Shown: piece by piece, positions 18,795 to 28,440 of the stretch
How positions within the stretch are numbered: position 1 is the first letter of the stretch
Layout of the letters: each line of letters starts with the position of its first letter
NCBI GenBank assembly: GCA_029225165.1
Contig: JAQXVY010000004.1
Coordinates: 1-64,000 of the forward strand
Length of the DNA stretch: 64,000 bases
From: Oscillospiraceae bacterium
GTDB taxonomy: Bacteria; Bacillota; Clostridia; Oscillospirales; Acutalibacteraceae
Direction: 5' to 3'
Notes under the pieces: model-generated
Seen by the model: only the letters and a program-made list of their open reading frames with translations
Databases searched by the model: none
Told to the model about the DNA's origin: nothing
Translations under genes and position numbers: made by a program

Positions 18795-18971
18795 ATGCTT
18801 TCTTGGATAATTGAAAATCTCGCAACAATTATTGTGGGTCTTGTTGTGCTTGCTGTACTTGTGGCACTTGTGATAAGAATGATAAAGAATAAGAAAAAAG
18901 GAAAAACCTCCTGCTCCTGTGGTTGCTCCGGGTGTCCTATGAGTGGTAGCTGTCATAAAGAAGAAAAGTAG
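18795..18971 (+). CDS. Small Cys-rich membrane protein (FeoB-associated type)
   Basis: A 58-residue protein with one membrane helix (about residues 8-29) and a short basic and Cys-rich tail, SCSCGCSGCPMSGSCH. This matches the FeoB-associated Cys-rich membrane protein family, thought to help ferrous iron uptake or metal handling; no feoB is in the window. The ORF track starts at 18753, inside the preceding hairpin. The ATG at 18795 is preferred because AAAGGTG precedes it. Confidence 0.75.
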   Translation: MLSWIIENLATIIVGLVVLAVLVALVIRMIKNKKKGKTSCSCGCSGCPMSGSCHKEEK

Positions 18972-19045
18972 GAAATGCCTACATTGGACAATCAATGTAG
19001 TAACTTAATGAAAAATTCACACCCTGTAATTCCCAGCCCACCATT

Positions 19046-19195
19046 CTGTCATTCCGAGCGTAGTGAGGAATCCCCTGCCTTTACCACCAATTTTGTTAGT
19101 GAAATCATACTTTCATATAACCTATTAGTGTCGATTAATGCACTACTGCTTTCCTTTCAGATTCCTCGGTCACTTCGTTTCCTCGGAATGACAGG
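19046..19195 (+). repeat. 150-bp dispersed repeat, copy D
   Basis: Starts CTGTCATTCCGAGCGTAGTG and ends TTCCTCGGAATGACAGG, with the ATAACCTATTAGTGTCGATT interior. In this copy the two ends are nearly perfect inverted repeats. The rest of the 18972-19322 gap shows only the terminator of the LRR gene. Confidence 0.85.
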
Positions 19196-19253
19196 GGGGA
19201 GAGATGTTTACTTGGAATGAAGTGAGTGTTGAATGACCGAATATAGCAAAAGA

Positions 19254-19278
19254 ATCGCCCCCTCGTTGTGAGGGGGCG
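19254..19278 (-). terminator. Intrinsic terminator of the LRR gene
   Basis: Stem CGCCCCCTC / GAGGGGGCG with loop GTTGT. On the minus strand it is followed by ATTCTTTTG, 44 bp after the stop of the LRR gene. Confidence 0.8.
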
Positions 19279-19322
19279 TTGGTTTTACTCCATAGAGTGA
19301 CAGAATAACCTTTTACATTTAA

Positions 19323-20474
19323 CTAAATTGCAACGAACTTAAAGCCGTTTTTCTTGGCGTACTTGTGGGCGGTTGAGCCTTTTTTGCCTTTGATTGTAAA
19401 GCCTTTAATTTTTTCATATCCGTCATATCCGTCGTCGGTATAGCCAAAGGCTTTTTCTTCAATACAGGTTACAGTTTTGGGAATTGTCACAGTTTTAAGT
19501 TCCAAACAACCTAAAAACTCAAATGCTTTTATTGTTTTTACATTTGCAGGTATTGTTATCTTTTCAAGCCAACCGCAATAGGCAAATACCCCATCTTCAT
19601 ACACTTTTGGAACTACTAATTTTTCAACATAGTTACAATTTGCAAATGCCCAGTTGTATATTTTAAGATTTTTATTTGCATCAATATTAATCTTCTCCAC
19701 GTTTTCGCAACCTGAAAAAGCGCTTTTACCAATTTTCACAATATTTTTTGGTATATTTATAGTTTTTAACTCCTTACAATCTGTAAAAGCAAAAGTTCCA
19801 ATGTTTCTTAAATTACCTGAAAAATCAACTTTTTCAAGGCGGGTTGAATAAGCAAATGCCGAATTGCCGATAGATGTTAGTGTCTTTGGAAATTTGACTT
19901 CTTTTAGATATTTATTTCCGTAAAATGTTCGTGTTGCAGTGGCTTTTACACCCTTTGGAATAGTATAGCTTGAACCCTTTTTTTCCTTCGGATAAAGCAT
20001 AATCTTATCCATAGATTTTGTGAACAAAACTCCGGATTTACTTGTGAAGTATTTGTTATTCTTTGGAACTTTTATTTTATCGCAAACGATACCTTCACGC
20101 AAGGGTGTATTGCTTATATACCTGACATTATCACCAAAGCGGAATTCTTTGATTTTACATTCCAAAAATGCATCTCTTCCTATTGTCACTATGGTGTTTG
20201 AAATTACTACACTGTCAAATTTGTTCAATAAGGCAAAACCTCTTGGAGAAAAAGCATAGTTGCTGATTTTTGTAACCTTATTGCCGTCAATTTCCTCCGG
20301 TAATTTCAGGTCTTTGTCCTTGCCGTAATATCTTGTAATAGAAATTGTACCGTCATCAAGAAACTTGTATGAGTAGTCCCCGCTACGGATTTCCTTAGCC
20401 GATGCCGTAGGTACAATAATAATTGCAGATAGTAACATAATGGTTGATAATAAAATAGATAACAGTTTTTTCAT
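19323..20474 (-). CDS. Secreted BspA-type leucine-rich repeat protein
   Basis: A 383-residue exported protein. The signal peptide is MKKLLSILLSTIMLLSAIIIVPTASA. The rest is a series of LRR_5 (BspA/Treponema type) units of about 23 residues, such as LKTINIPKNIVKIGKSAFSG and VEKINIDANKNLKIYNWAFA. The last unit ends in GSTAHKYAKKNGFKFVAI, a common closing sequence of this family. There is no LPXTG or membrane anchor, so it may be released. Such proteins often bind host or bacterial surfaces; the ligand here is unknown. Leader AAGGAGGTCTTACT before the ATG is identical to that of the next gene upstream. Confidence 0.88.
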   Translation of the reverse strand: MKKLLSILLSTIMLLSAIIIVPTASAKEIRSGDYSYKFLDDGTISITRYYGKDKDLKLPEEIDGNKVTKISNYAFSPRGFALLNKFDSVVISNTIVTIGRDAFLECKIKEFRFGDNVRYISNTPLREGIVCDKIKVPKNNKYFTSKSGVLFTKSMDKIMLYPKEKKGSSYTIPKGVKATATRTFYGNKYLKEVKFPKTLTSIGNSAFAYSTRLEKVDFSGNLRNIGTFAFTDCKELKTINIPKNIVKIGKSAFSGCENVEKINIDANKNLKIYNWAFANCNYVEKLVVPKVYEDGVFAYCGWLEKITIPANVKTIKAFEFLGCLELKTVTIPKTVTCIEEKAFGYTDDGYDGYEKIKGFTIKGKKGSTAHKYAKKNGFKFVAI

Positions 20475-20511
20475 AGTAAGACCTCCTTTAAGGCGAGAAT
20501 AAATCTTATGG

Positions 20512-21579
20512 TCACAGAGTAATTGACTTTACCTCTGACCATTTGCCGTAGTATCTTTTCAAGCCGGACATATACACATAATAGTCCTTATCTTTTTTGC
20601 TATAACCTACACTTAAATGCTGGGTATCAATATAGTTTGCTACACGAAAGTAGTAGGTTTTGCCCGGCTCCAAGCCTGTTACTGTTTGGCCAAAATACTT
20701 TGTGGTTGTCAGACATTTTTTAGTTTTAAAGCTACTGTCGGTGCTGTACTGTATCATTTTTGGAGGACTGTTAAAATCATTGCTTTTGTACTTGCATTTA
20801 ACACTGTCAACACCGCTAATTTCAAGTGATGTTATCCGTGCCTGAGCAGGAATAATTGTAAAATCAAGTATGATTTCGCCCCAAAAATTACCCCTTCCCT
20901 TAACAAGAACAGAAGCATTGCCAACAGCATAATTATTCAAATTCTCCACCACAAAATCTCTGCCCTCTTTTAATTTAAAATCACCTTTCATGATTTTAAA
21001 AGAAGGTTTAATGGACTTGGATGTATAAACCATTGTGGGTAATATATATGCTGAGTCATTTTTTGAATTATTAAGCCTGTAACCATAGTGATGCCATAAA
21101 GAATATAAATCACCGTATGTTTTCCCTGAGATAATGTAGTTAATTTTATTTTTAATTGCATATTTGTGGGCAAAGGAATTTTTACTGCACACAATCATAA
21201 CATCATTGTCATCACCGTAAAATCCCCGTCTTTGGAGCTTTACAAATGTTTTAAGTGACTTTGTAATTGACTTAACCGAATTTGGTATCTTTATTTTCAC
21301 TATGTTATCATGTAGAATAACCATATCATCATCAGTCTTAATGGCGATTTTTACAACCTTATGACCATCTAATTTTGACGGTATTTTCCAGTAAGACGGT
21401 GTTTTCCAGTAATCACCCTTATAGTAGTTACTGACTACTGTTGCCTCGCCCTTGCTGTTAAGAGTGTAGATGCAATTTTTGCTTTTATATTCCTTATCCT
21501 TTGCACTTGCTGTTGGAATAACTGTAAATGCAGATAGCACCATAATTATTGTTAATGTGATTGATATTAGTTTTTTCAT
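20512..21579 (-). CDS. Secreted protein with degenerate LRR and fibronectin-like C-terminus
   Basis: A 355-residue exported protein. The signal peptide MKKLISITLTIIMVLSAFTVIPTASA closely resembles that of the gene at 19323-20474, from which it is separated by 37 bp. Residues about 30-125 look like a reduced LRR_5 region ending in KNSFAHKYAIKNKINYII. A middle region (about 165-250) contains VENLNNYAVGNASVLVKGRG, resembling Ig-like bacterial repeats. The end (about 255-355) resembles fibronectin type III (GLEPGKTYYFRVANY, KWSEVKSITL). The two genes share the leader AAGGAGGTCTTACT and probably form an operon of surface or released binding proteins. Confidence 0.8.
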   Translation of the reverse strand: MKKLISITLTIIMVLSAFTVIPTASAKDKEYKSKNCIYTLNSKGEATVVSNYYKGDYWKTPSYWKIPSKLDGHKVVKIAIKTDDDMVILHDNIVKIKIPNSVKSITKSLKTFVKLQRRGFYGDDNDVMIVCSKNSFAHKYAIKNKINYIISGKTYGDLYSLWHHYGYRLNNSKNDSAYILPTMVYTSKSIKPSFKIMKGDFKLKEGRDFVVENLNNYAVGNASVLVKGRGNFWGEIILDFTIIPAQARITSLEISGVDSVKCKYKSNDFNSPPKMIQYSTDSSFKTKKCLTTTKYFGQTVTGLEPGKTYYFRVANYIDTQHLSVGYSKKDKDYYVYMSGLKRYYGKWSEVKSITL

Positions 21580-21760
21580 AGTAAGACCTCCTTGCTGTAT
21601 AACATTTATTTCAATAATTTACCAAAATTAATTATGCCATCGGAAACGCTCCTTTTATAAAACGGTGAAAAATTAACCCTTTCACTATATACAACAAAGG
21701 AAATTCAAAAAATAGGACAGATTTTTGAAAAATTTTTAAAAATTTTTTCTGTGGGTCTTT

Positions 21761-22591
21761 CTACCTACTCACATATGCTATTCCGCAGGAGTTTGTTCCT
21801 ATGTGACTTCCTATTACTGCTCCGGCATTTACAAGGCTGTGGTTGTTGATGTTGTACCCGGCTTCTATAAGTGATTCTTTCAGCACAACTCCTTGGTGGT
21901 GAATGTGGGTGTACATTATGTGGAATGGGTATTTTAGGTCGGGCTTGTTGTGGTTAAGCCTGTGTATGATGTAGTTCATTCCCCTTTTCATACCAATGCT
22001 TTTGTGGGTCAAAACCACCTTGCCGTCTTCCATAGTGATAACAGGCTTGATGTTGGCAACAGAGCCGATTTTTGCCTTTTGGGAGGATATTCTTCCGCCC
22101 CTTTGCAGAAAATCTATGTTGTCTATACAGGCATACAGCTTGATTTTGTGCTTTAGATTTTCAAGGCGGTTAAAAATTTCTGACCCGCATTTCCCCTCAT
22201 TTCGCATTTTTACCGCCTCCTCCACCAAAATTCTCTCTCCGGCAGAGGCGCTGTGACTGTCAATAATATAGCAATTGTTGCGGTTTCTTGAAAAATATTT
22301 TACACTCTGATATGTTCCGCTTAGGTGTGAGGACAGAAAAATCCCTACAATTTGGTCGTTTGGCGGGATTTTGTTAAATGTATCCTCAATCAGCTTTGGC
22401 GAGGGCAGGGATGTCTTTGGGTGAGCGTCCTGCATTGTCAGAAGATTGTAAAAAATCCTCTTTGTCAAATTCACATTCTCCTTGTAGTGGACATTGCCAA
22501 AGGAAACAGTCAGGGGTATAGCTTCAATGTCCAGCAGAGATATTTCAAGGGGTTCAAAATCGGCGGCAGAATCGGTTATTATCCTTACCAT
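21761..22591 (-). CDS. DegV family fatty-acid-binding protein
   Basis: A 276-residue DegV protein. The family binds fatty acids and includes FakB, the carrier for fatty acid kinase. The start VRIITDSAADFEP and the segments HPKTSLPSP, FLSSHLSGTYQS and IDNIDFLQRGGRIS match the two-domain fold with its bound acyl chain. The ORF track begins 18 codons earlier; the ATG at 22591 is chosen since GGAGGAACTTT directly precedes it on the minus strand. The gene stands alone between terminators. No fakA-like kinase gene is near, so the role as FakB is likely but not shown. Confidence 0.88.
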   Translation of the reverse strand: MVRIITDSAADFEPLEISLLDIEAIPLTVSFGNVHYKENVNLTKRIFYNLLTMQDAHPKTSLPSPKLIEDTFNKIPPNDQIVGIFLSSHLSGTYQSVKYFSRNRNNCYIIDSHSASAGERILVEEAVKMRNEGKCGSEIFNRLENLKHKIKLYACIDNIDFLQRGGRISSQKAKIGSVANIKPVITMEDGKVVLTHKSIGMKRGMNYIIHRLNHNKPDLKYPFHIMYTHIHHQGVVLKESLIEAGYNINNHSLVNAGAVIGSHIGTNSCGIAYVSR

Positions 22592-22650
22592 AAAGTTCCT
22601 CCAAAAAAGTGTTCTGTATATTATATTGCCCCGAAAAATCACCAATAATC

Positions 22651-22682
22651 AAAAAGCCTTGACCGTCAAGTCAAGGCTTTTG
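22651..22682 (-). terminator. Intrinsic terminator after nadE
   Basis: Stem AAAAGCCTTGAC / GTCAAGGCTTTT with a 6-nt loop. It lies 20 bp past the nadE stop on the minus strand and has U runs on both sides. Confidence 0.85.
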
Positions 22683-22701
22683 AGTTACTTTATTAAAGTT
22701 T

Positions 22702-24678
22702 TTACAGCTTTTCTACCTCATCAAGCCAGATTCTTGCACTGGAATCTGTTGGCATTCGCCAGTCGCCCCTTGGAGAAAGGCATACAGAGCCAACCTTTAC
22801 GCCGTCAGGCAGACAGCTGCGTTTAAACTGCTGTGTGAAAAATCTTCTGTAAAATGTTTTCAGCCATTTTTTAATGGTGTCCTTGTCAAATTCGCCCTGA
22901 AAGGCGGTACAGGCAAGGCTGAAAATCTTTTCGGGCTTAAAGCCAAAGCGGAGAACATAGTACAGGAAGAAGTCGTGTAGGATATACGGACCGACCTTTT
23001 CTTCTGTCTTTTGTGCTATTTTTCCGTCCTTTGTAGGTGGCAAAAGCTCGGGGGAGATAGGTGTGTCAATAATATCCTCCAAAATTTCCGTACCCTCTGC
23101 AAAGATGTTGTTCTTTGCAACAGCGTCAATCATCCACTTGATAAGTGTTTTTGGTATAGAGGCATTCACACCGTACATTGACATATGGTCGGCATTGTAG
23201 GTGCACCAGCCAAGGGCAAGCTCAGAAAGGTCGCCTGTACCAACAACAATTCCTCCAACCTTGTTGGCTACATCCATAAGCACCTGTGTTCTTTCCCTTG
23301 CCTGAACATTCTCGTAGGTGATGTCGTGTACATTTTCGTCGTGACCTATGTCCTTCATATGCTGACGACAACTGTCGGCTATGGGGATTTCCATTGATGT
23401 GACGCCAAGGGCTTTCATTAGGCTGATTGAGTTGTTGTAGGTGCGGTCGGTTGTGCCAAAGCAGGGCATTGTAACTCCCACAACATCTGTCATTGGCTTG
23501 TTCATTCTCTTTGCAGTTTCGGCGCATACAAGGAGAGCAAGGGTTGAGTCCAGTCCTCCGCTTACCCCAACAACCATTTTTCCGCCGATTACGGAAATTC
23601 TCTTTTTCAGTCCCTCAACCTGCATTGAGAAGATTTCCATACATCTCTTTAGCTTTTTGCTGTTGTCGGCAGGTACGAAAGGAGTTTTGTATACAGGGTA
23701 GTATTCGCCGTTTGACACAGAATCCTTTATTGGTTTATCTGTTTCGTCAATGTAAAATTCTCTTTTTTCATTAACAAAATTTGTATAGATATCTTCGTTG
23801 AATTTTTTGTAATATACCTGACAGTCCTTAAAGGACTTGTTTTTTCTGCGGTCTGCTCTTATTTTGCCAAGGTCTGTGTCGCATATTAACAGGTAGTCGT
23901 TGTCGATAGTCTTTTGGTTTTCTTTTAGAATAGTTCCGTTTTCGCTGATGATGGAGTGTCCGCTGTAAATCAGGTCTTGGGTGCTTTCTCCTGCACCTGC
24001 CGAGCAGTAAACATAGGTGCAGATGTTGCTTCCGCTATACTGCTTTACCATTGAACGGAGATATTCACCCTTGCCGATTGTTGCGTTGCTGGCGGATAGG
24101 TTCAGTATGATTTCCGCACCTGAAAGTGAAAGCATTGCCGAGGGTGGCACAGGCGCCCACAAATCCTCGCAGATTTCCACACCAAATTTGCAGTAGTCGT
24201 TGTCAAAAATCATATTTCCGAAGCCTATGCACTTATAGCCGGCAAAGCTCATAACTTCAAAGGGCTGATTATTCAGGTCGGTGTTTGAACTGAACCACCT
24301 TTTTTCGTAAAACTCGTTGTAATTTGGCAAAAAGGTCTTTGGCACAATGCCCACAATGTCGCCCCTTGTAATTACAACACCGCAGTTGTAAAGCTGACCT
24401 TTATATTCTACGGGACAGCCAACAATAAATGTTCCGTACAGTTTTTTTGATGTTTCTGTAATGATTCTTACGCCATCTTCTGCGTTTTCAAGCAGTTCCT
24501 GCTGAAAGAACAAATCCTGACAGGTGTAGCCTGTTACGGAAAGCTCGGGAAATACGGTGATGTCTACATTTTCCCTGTCTGCCATTTTCATCATTTTGAT
24601 GTGTTCTTCAACATTCTTTTTGGTGTCTGCAACGGTTGTGTTAATCACAGCCGAGGCTACCCTTACAAAATCGTTCAT
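22702..24678 (-). CDS. nadE: Glutamine-dependent NAD+ synthetase
   Basis: Last step of NAD biosynthesis: amidates nicotinate adenine dinucleotide using glutamine. 658 residues in the two-domain, glutamine-using form. The N-terminal nitrilase-like glutaminase (about 1-290) carries FPELSVTGYTCQDL (catalytic Glu), the Lys in PKTFLPNYNEFYEKR and Cys in VEICEDLW. The C-terminal ATP-pyrophosphatase has GVSGGLDSTLAL near 367 and GTGDLSELALGW. ATG is preceded on the minus strand by AAAGGGTAAAT. A well separated single gene with its own terminator. Confidence 0.96.
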   Translation of the reverse strand: MNDFVRVASAVINTTVADTKKNVEEHIKMMKMADRENVDITVFPELSVTGYTCQDLFFQQELLENAEDGVRIITETSKKLYGTFIVGCPVEYKGQLYNCGVVITRGDIVGIVPKTFLPNYNEFYEKRWFSSNTDLNNQPFEVMSFAGYKCIGFGNMIFDNDYCKFGVEICEDLWAPVPPSAMLSLSGAEIILNLSASNATIGKGEYLRSMVKQYSGSNICTYVYCSAGAGESTQDLIYSGHSIISENGTILKENQKTIDNDYLLICDTDLGKIRADRRKNKSFKDCQVYYKKFNEDIYTNFVNEKREFYIDETDKPIKDSVSNGEYYPVYKTPFVPADNSKKLKRCMEIFSMQVEGLKKRISVIGGKMVVGVSGGLDSTLALLVCAETAKRMNKPMTDVVGVTMPCFGTTDRTYNNSISLMKALGVTSMEIPIADSCRQHMKDIGHDENVHDITYENVQARERTQVLMDVANKVGGIVVGTGDLSELALGWCTYNADHMSMYGVNASIPKTLIKWMIDAVAKNNIFAEGTEILEDIIDTPISPELLPPTKDGKIAQKTEEKVGPYILHDFFLYYVLRFGFKPEKIFSLACTAFQGEFDKDTIKKWLKTFYRRFFTQQFKRSCLPDGVKVGSVCLSPRGDWRMPTDSSARIWLDEVEKL

Positions 24679-24732
24679 ATTTACCCTTTCAAATTTTTTA
24701 ACATTATTATTGTCAGTTCTAATTGTTTTATT

Positions 24733-24757
24733 AAAGGGGCAGAAAAACTGCCCCTTA
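24733..24757 (-). terminator. Intrinsic terminator of the lipoprotein gene
   Basis: Stem AAGGGGCAG / CTGCCCCTT with loop AAAAA. It lies 28 bp after the minus-strand stop at 24786. Confidence 0.8.
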
Positions 24758-24785
24758 TAATTACATATTTGTACTACATAAAAAC

Positions 24786-25361
24786 TTATCTGTAATGTGA
24801 CAGGAAGTTTTTGTTGTAGTTTTCGTAGTCGTTAAAGCTTTTTTCTGCCTCGCTTTGGCTGCTTACTGTACCCTTGTACCAGGACTGGCTTTCGTAATAA
24901 GCCTGAATTGAGGCTGTTTTGAAGATATAGCCGTGGTGAGCGTAGATGTCGTTGATAACGCTTTGTACTGTGTCGGAAGAAAGACCTACTACATCACTTT
25001 CGTCAAAGTATCTTGTTGATGCTCCGCTGTAGTCAATGTAACCCACAGGAGCCTGTGTTTCAGGCTCATAGTACTGAGTTGTCGGCTCATAATAAACGGT
25101 AGTAGGCTCATAATATACTGTGGTGGTAGGTGCCTTTGTTGCCTTTTTCTTTGTAGCAGAAGGCGCAGTTGCCTTTTTGGTGGTAGAGGTTTTATCTCTG
25201 AATGAAAATGTTACTGATTCCGAAATTGAAACGGTAGGCTCCTTAAAGGTTGCCTGTGTGGTGGATTCTGAATCTGTTTTGCTTATAAAGTCACATCCTA
25301 CAAATGTAAGGAGTGTAACAAATACCAGTAGTATTGGGAGCGTTGTAAATATTTTTCTCAT
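24786..25361 (-). CDS. Lipoprotein with YARHG-like C-terminal domain
   Basis: A 191-residue predicted lipoprotein. An N-terminal signal ends in the lipobox LTFVGC (Cys near 23). A Ser/Thr/Lys-rich linker follows, containing three copies of a (V/Q)YYEPTT-type unit (about 83-102). The C-terminal 70 residues (NDIYAHHGYIFKTASIQAYY, then SQSWYKG and ending NKNFLSHYR) match the YARHG domain, an extracellular domain of unknown function common in Firmicutes. It probably sits on the outer face of the membrane with the YARHG domain held out by the linker. ATG is preceded by AGGAGGTCACT. Confidence 0.8.
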   Translation of the reverse strand: MRKIFTTLPILLVFVTLLTFVGCDFISKTDSESTTQATFKEPTVSISESVTFSFRDKTSTTKKATAPSATKKKATKAPTTTVYYEPTTVYYEPTTQYYEPETQAPVGYIDYSGASTRYFDESDVVGLSSDTVQSVINDIYAHHGYIFKTASIQAYYESQSWYKGTVSSQSEAEKSFNDYENYNKNFLSHYR

Positions 25362-25559
25362 AGTGACCTCCTATATAATTAATGGGTAATTAGTGTTATG
25401 ACAAATTTCTACACCTTTACTTTACCAAATAACAATTATTTAGTCAATATTTAAAGATAATTATTCCAAAAATGTAATTAACCCTTGTAATTTATACCCA
25501 AAATGTATTAAAATCATATCAGTTATATTTTACTCAAGGATATACGGGAGGAAACAAAT

Positions 25560-26915
25560 ATGCATGTGGTTGTTATCGGTGGCGGTAAGATAGGAAAGTT
25601 CCTTATCAGCAGTCTTAGAGAAGAAGGCCATGATGTTGTTGTAGTTGATATTGACGAGCAAAGAGTTGACAGAATTGTTGAGGAACAGGATGTTAACGGA
25701 ATTTGCGGCAACGGAACACATTACGATGTGCTTAGGGAGGCAAATATTCAAAATGCTTACCTTGTTATAGCCACCACACTTTCCGATGAGATAAACATAC
25801 TCTCTTGTCTTATAGCCAGAAAAATGGGCGCAAGACACGCTATTGCAAGAGTTCGTGGGCCTGAATATGTCAATCAGATTGACTTTATGAAGAACGAATT
25901 ACGAATATCAATGATGGTTAACCCCGATATGAGCGTTGCAAATGAAATATCCCGTATTTTGAAATTCCCTGCCGCCACAAATTACGAAACCTTTGCAAAC
26001 GGCAGAATTGATATGATTGAGGTTCAGGTCAAGGGCGACAACAACATTATTGACAAGCCTATATACGAAATTTCCCGTATGTACGGCAATCAGTTTTTGA
26101 TTTGTGCCGTTCGCCGAAATGAGGATGTGTTTATCCCAAACGGTAATTTTGTTATCCGTGAAAAGGACAGCATCTACATCTGCGGTTCTCACAAAACCAT
26201 TGAAAATATCCTGAAGGGAATGAAAATCCTCAAGCACAGGATAAAAAATGTTATGATAATAGGCGGTTCACGAATTGCCCACTACCTTACAATGATGCTT
26301 ATGAAAATGGGTATGAATGTGACTGTAATTGAGAAAAATAGAGAAAGGTGCAAGTTCCTTGCAGACCATTTGCCTGACGCAAGAATTGTCCTTGGCAACT
26401 CCGCCGACCACAATCTGCTTATAGAAGAGGGTATTGCAAGATGTGACGCTGTGGTAAATGTTACCGACAGTGACGAGGGCAATTTCCTTGTGGCTATGTA
26501 CGCCCAAAGCTTTAATGTGAAAAAACTGGTGACAAAGATAAACGAGCCTGAATTTTATCAGTTATACAACAAAATTATGGGTGAAAGTGCCATATCAATG
26601 AGCCAGATTACATCTTCAATAATTGTAAAATATATGAGGGCAAAGCTGAATGCAGAGGGAGAGGAAATCAAAAATCTGTATAAGCTGATGGACGGCAGAA
26701 TTGAGGCAATAGAATTTGTTGCACAGGGCAATAAGGACTATATCGGAGTTCCCATAAAGGAGCTTAAATTCAAAAAGGATATACTTATAGCCGCAATCAG
26801 CAGAAAAAGGAAGATTATTTTCCCCACAGGTGACGATACAATACAGGAGAATGACTCTGTAATTGTTGTTACAAAGGGTAAGGCTATTCGTTCGTTAGAG
26901 GATATATTTGTATGA
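25560..26915 (+). CDS. trkA: Trk potassium uptake regulator TrkA
   Basis: Peripheral NAD-binding subunit that gates the TrkH potassium channel. 451 residues with two RCK units in tandem: each has a Rossmann half (VVIGGGKIGKFL at 4-15; MIIGGSRIAHYL near 229) and a C-terminal RCK_C half. This is the full-length, double form. GGGAGGAAACAAAT precedes the ATG. It overlaps trkH by 4 bp, so the two subunits are translationally coupled. Confidence 0.95.
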   Translation: MHVVVIGGGKIGKFLISSLREEGHDVVVVDIDEQRVDRIVEEQDVNGICGNGTHYDVLREANIQNAYLVIATTLSDEINILSCLIARKMGARHAIARVRGPEYVNQIDFMKNELRISMMVNPDMSVANEISRILKFPAATNYETFANGRIDMIEVQVKGDNNIIDKPIYEISRMYGNQFLICAVRRNEDVFIPNGNFVIREKDSIYICGSHKTIENILKGMKILKHRIKNVMIIGGSRIAHYLTMMLMKMGMNVTVIEKNRERCKFLADHLPDARIVLGNSADHNLLIEEGIARCDAVVNVTDSDEGNFLVAMYAQSFNVKKLVTKINEPEFYQLYNKIMGESAISMSQITSSIIVKYMRAKLNAEGEEIKNLYKLMDGRIEAIEFVAQGNKDYIGVPIKELKFKKDILIAAISRKRKIIFPTGDDTIQENDSVIVVTKGKAIRSLEDIFV

Positions 26916-28360
26916 ACTATCGTGCAGTAATTAATATTTTAGGCAAAATTATGTTCCTTGAGGGGGCGCTTATGACTCTGCCCCTGATAGTAGCCATAAT
27001 TTACGGAGAAACAAGTACATACATTTCGTTTGTTATTCCCATTTGTATTCTGCTTGGTATAGGGTTGATTTTCGGAATAAAAAAGCCGAAAAATACTATG
27101 CTCCTTGCAAGAGAAGGACTGGCAATCTGCGGTCTTGCCTGGATTTTTATGTCACTTTTCGGATGTTTGCCATTTGTTATTTCGGGAATGATACCAAACT
27201 ATTTGGACGCATTTTTTGAAACTGTGTCGGGATTTACCACCACAGGCTCAACCGTTATGACAAAAATTGAGGGCAACCCCCTTGGACTGCTGTTTTGGAG
27301 GAGCTTTACCCACTGGATTGGCGGTATGGGTGTTCTCACATTTTTAATGGCAGTTGTGCCACAGGGTGACGGTCAGTCAATGCACCTTATGCGTGCAGAG
27401 GTGCCGGGGCCTAAGGCAGGTAAAATTGTGAGCAAAATGACTGACACGGTGAGGATTCTCTATGTCCTTTACTTCATCCTAACCGTTGCGGAAATTGTTT
27501 TCCTTATGTTCTCAGGCATTGGCTTTTACAACAGCGTTGTCACAGCCTTGGCTACAGCAGGTACAGGAGGCTTTTCCGTAAAGGACGCATCTATTGCAGG
27601 GTACAACAGTCCGTATGTTGAATATGTTGTAGCGTCATTTATGATGCTGTTCGGCGTAAACTTTAACCTGTATTTCTTCCTGATTATGAGGAAGTTTGGT
27701 GCTGTGTTTAAGGACGAGGAGTTCAGAGCTTACATCTGCATAGTAGCATCAAGTGTTGGGTTAATTGCCGTTAATCTCCTCACAACCTCTCAGGTTGCCT
27801 TTGAAAAGGCTTTCAGAGATTCCTTCTTTACCGTCACATCAATTATAAGTACCACAGGCTTTGTAACGGCGGATTTTGAACAGTGGTCAATTTTTGCCAA
27901 GATAATCCTTGTTTTGCTTATGTTTGTAGGCTCAATGGCAGGCTCAACAGGTGGCGGAATTAAGGTCAGCCGACTAATCATTTATTTTAAGCAGATGATT
28001 AACGATTTAAGGCAGATGATTCGTCCCCGTCAGGTTATGAGCGTCAGGCTGAACAAAAAAAGTGTTGACAACAGCATACTAAAGGGCATCAACACCTATC
28101 TTGTTATCTATGTTTTTATTATCATTACAAGCGTTTTGCTTGTCAGCATAGAGGGTGAAAGTCTGGTTACAACCTTTACCTCCGTTGTTGCCTGCTTTAA
28201 CAACATAGGCCCCGGTATGGAGGATGTTGGTGCAACGGCAAACTTTGCCCATATGAGTGTGCTGAGCAAAATTGTCCTTAGCTTTGATATGCTTGCCGGC
28301 AGACTTGAAATTTTCCCAATGATGATACTGTTTATACCGTCACTGTGGAAGAGGCATTGA
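26912..28360 (+). CDS. trkH: Trk potassium uptake channel TrkH
   Basis: Potassium-translocating membrane subunit, 482 residues. The four pore loops of the SKT fold can be found: SGFTTTGSTVMT, ALATAGTGGFSV, ISTTGFVTADF and CFNNIGPGME, each with the selectivity-filter glycine. About ten membrane helices surround them. Basic loop MIRPRQVMSVRLNKK lies on the cytoplasmic side, where TrkA docks. It is co-transcribed with trkA and followed by a strong terminator. Confidence 0.95.
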   Translation: MNYRAVINILGKIMFLEGALMTLPLIVAIIYGETSTYISFVIPICILLGIGLIFGIKKPKNTMLLAREGLAICGLAWIFMSLFGCLPFVISGMIPNYLDAFFETVSGFTTTGSTVMTKIEGNPLGLLFWRSFTHWIGGMGVLTFLMAVVPQGDGQSMHLMRAEVPGPKAGKIVSKMTDTVRILYVLYFILTVAEIVFLMFSGIGFYNSVVTALATAGTGGFSVKDASIAGYNSPYVEYVVASFMMLFGVNFNLYFFLIMRKFGAVFKDEEFRAYICIVASSVGLIAVNLLTTSQVAFEKAFRDSFFTVTSIISTTGFVTADFEQWSIFAKIILVLLMFVGSMAGSTGGGIKVSRLIIYFKQMINDLRQMIRPRQVMSVRLNKKSVDNSILKGINTYLVIYVFIIITSVLLVSIEGESLVTTFTSVVACFNNIGPGMEDVGATANFAHMSVLSKIVLSFDMLAGRLEIFPMMILFIPSLWKRH

Positions 28361-28379
28361 TAAAAAATGATAAAAATAA

Positions 28380-28421
28380 CGGCTGTGAAATTGTTAATTC
28401 AATCTCACAGCCTGTTTTTTT
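28380..28421 (+). terminator. Intrinsic terminator after trkH
   Basis: Stem GGCTGTGA / TCACAGCC, then TGTTTTTTTG. It also lies 20 bp beyond the stop of the convergent Sfp-type gene. Confidence 0.85.
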
Positions 28422-28440
28422 GCCTAAAGCAAATCGCTGA

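Noticed and set aside
18975-19220. ORFs containing CHSERSEESP or SLSRNPLP (also at 15524-15784, 40118-40378, 45077-45484)
   Set aside because: All are translations of the 150-bp dispersed repeat, with no ribosome binding site.
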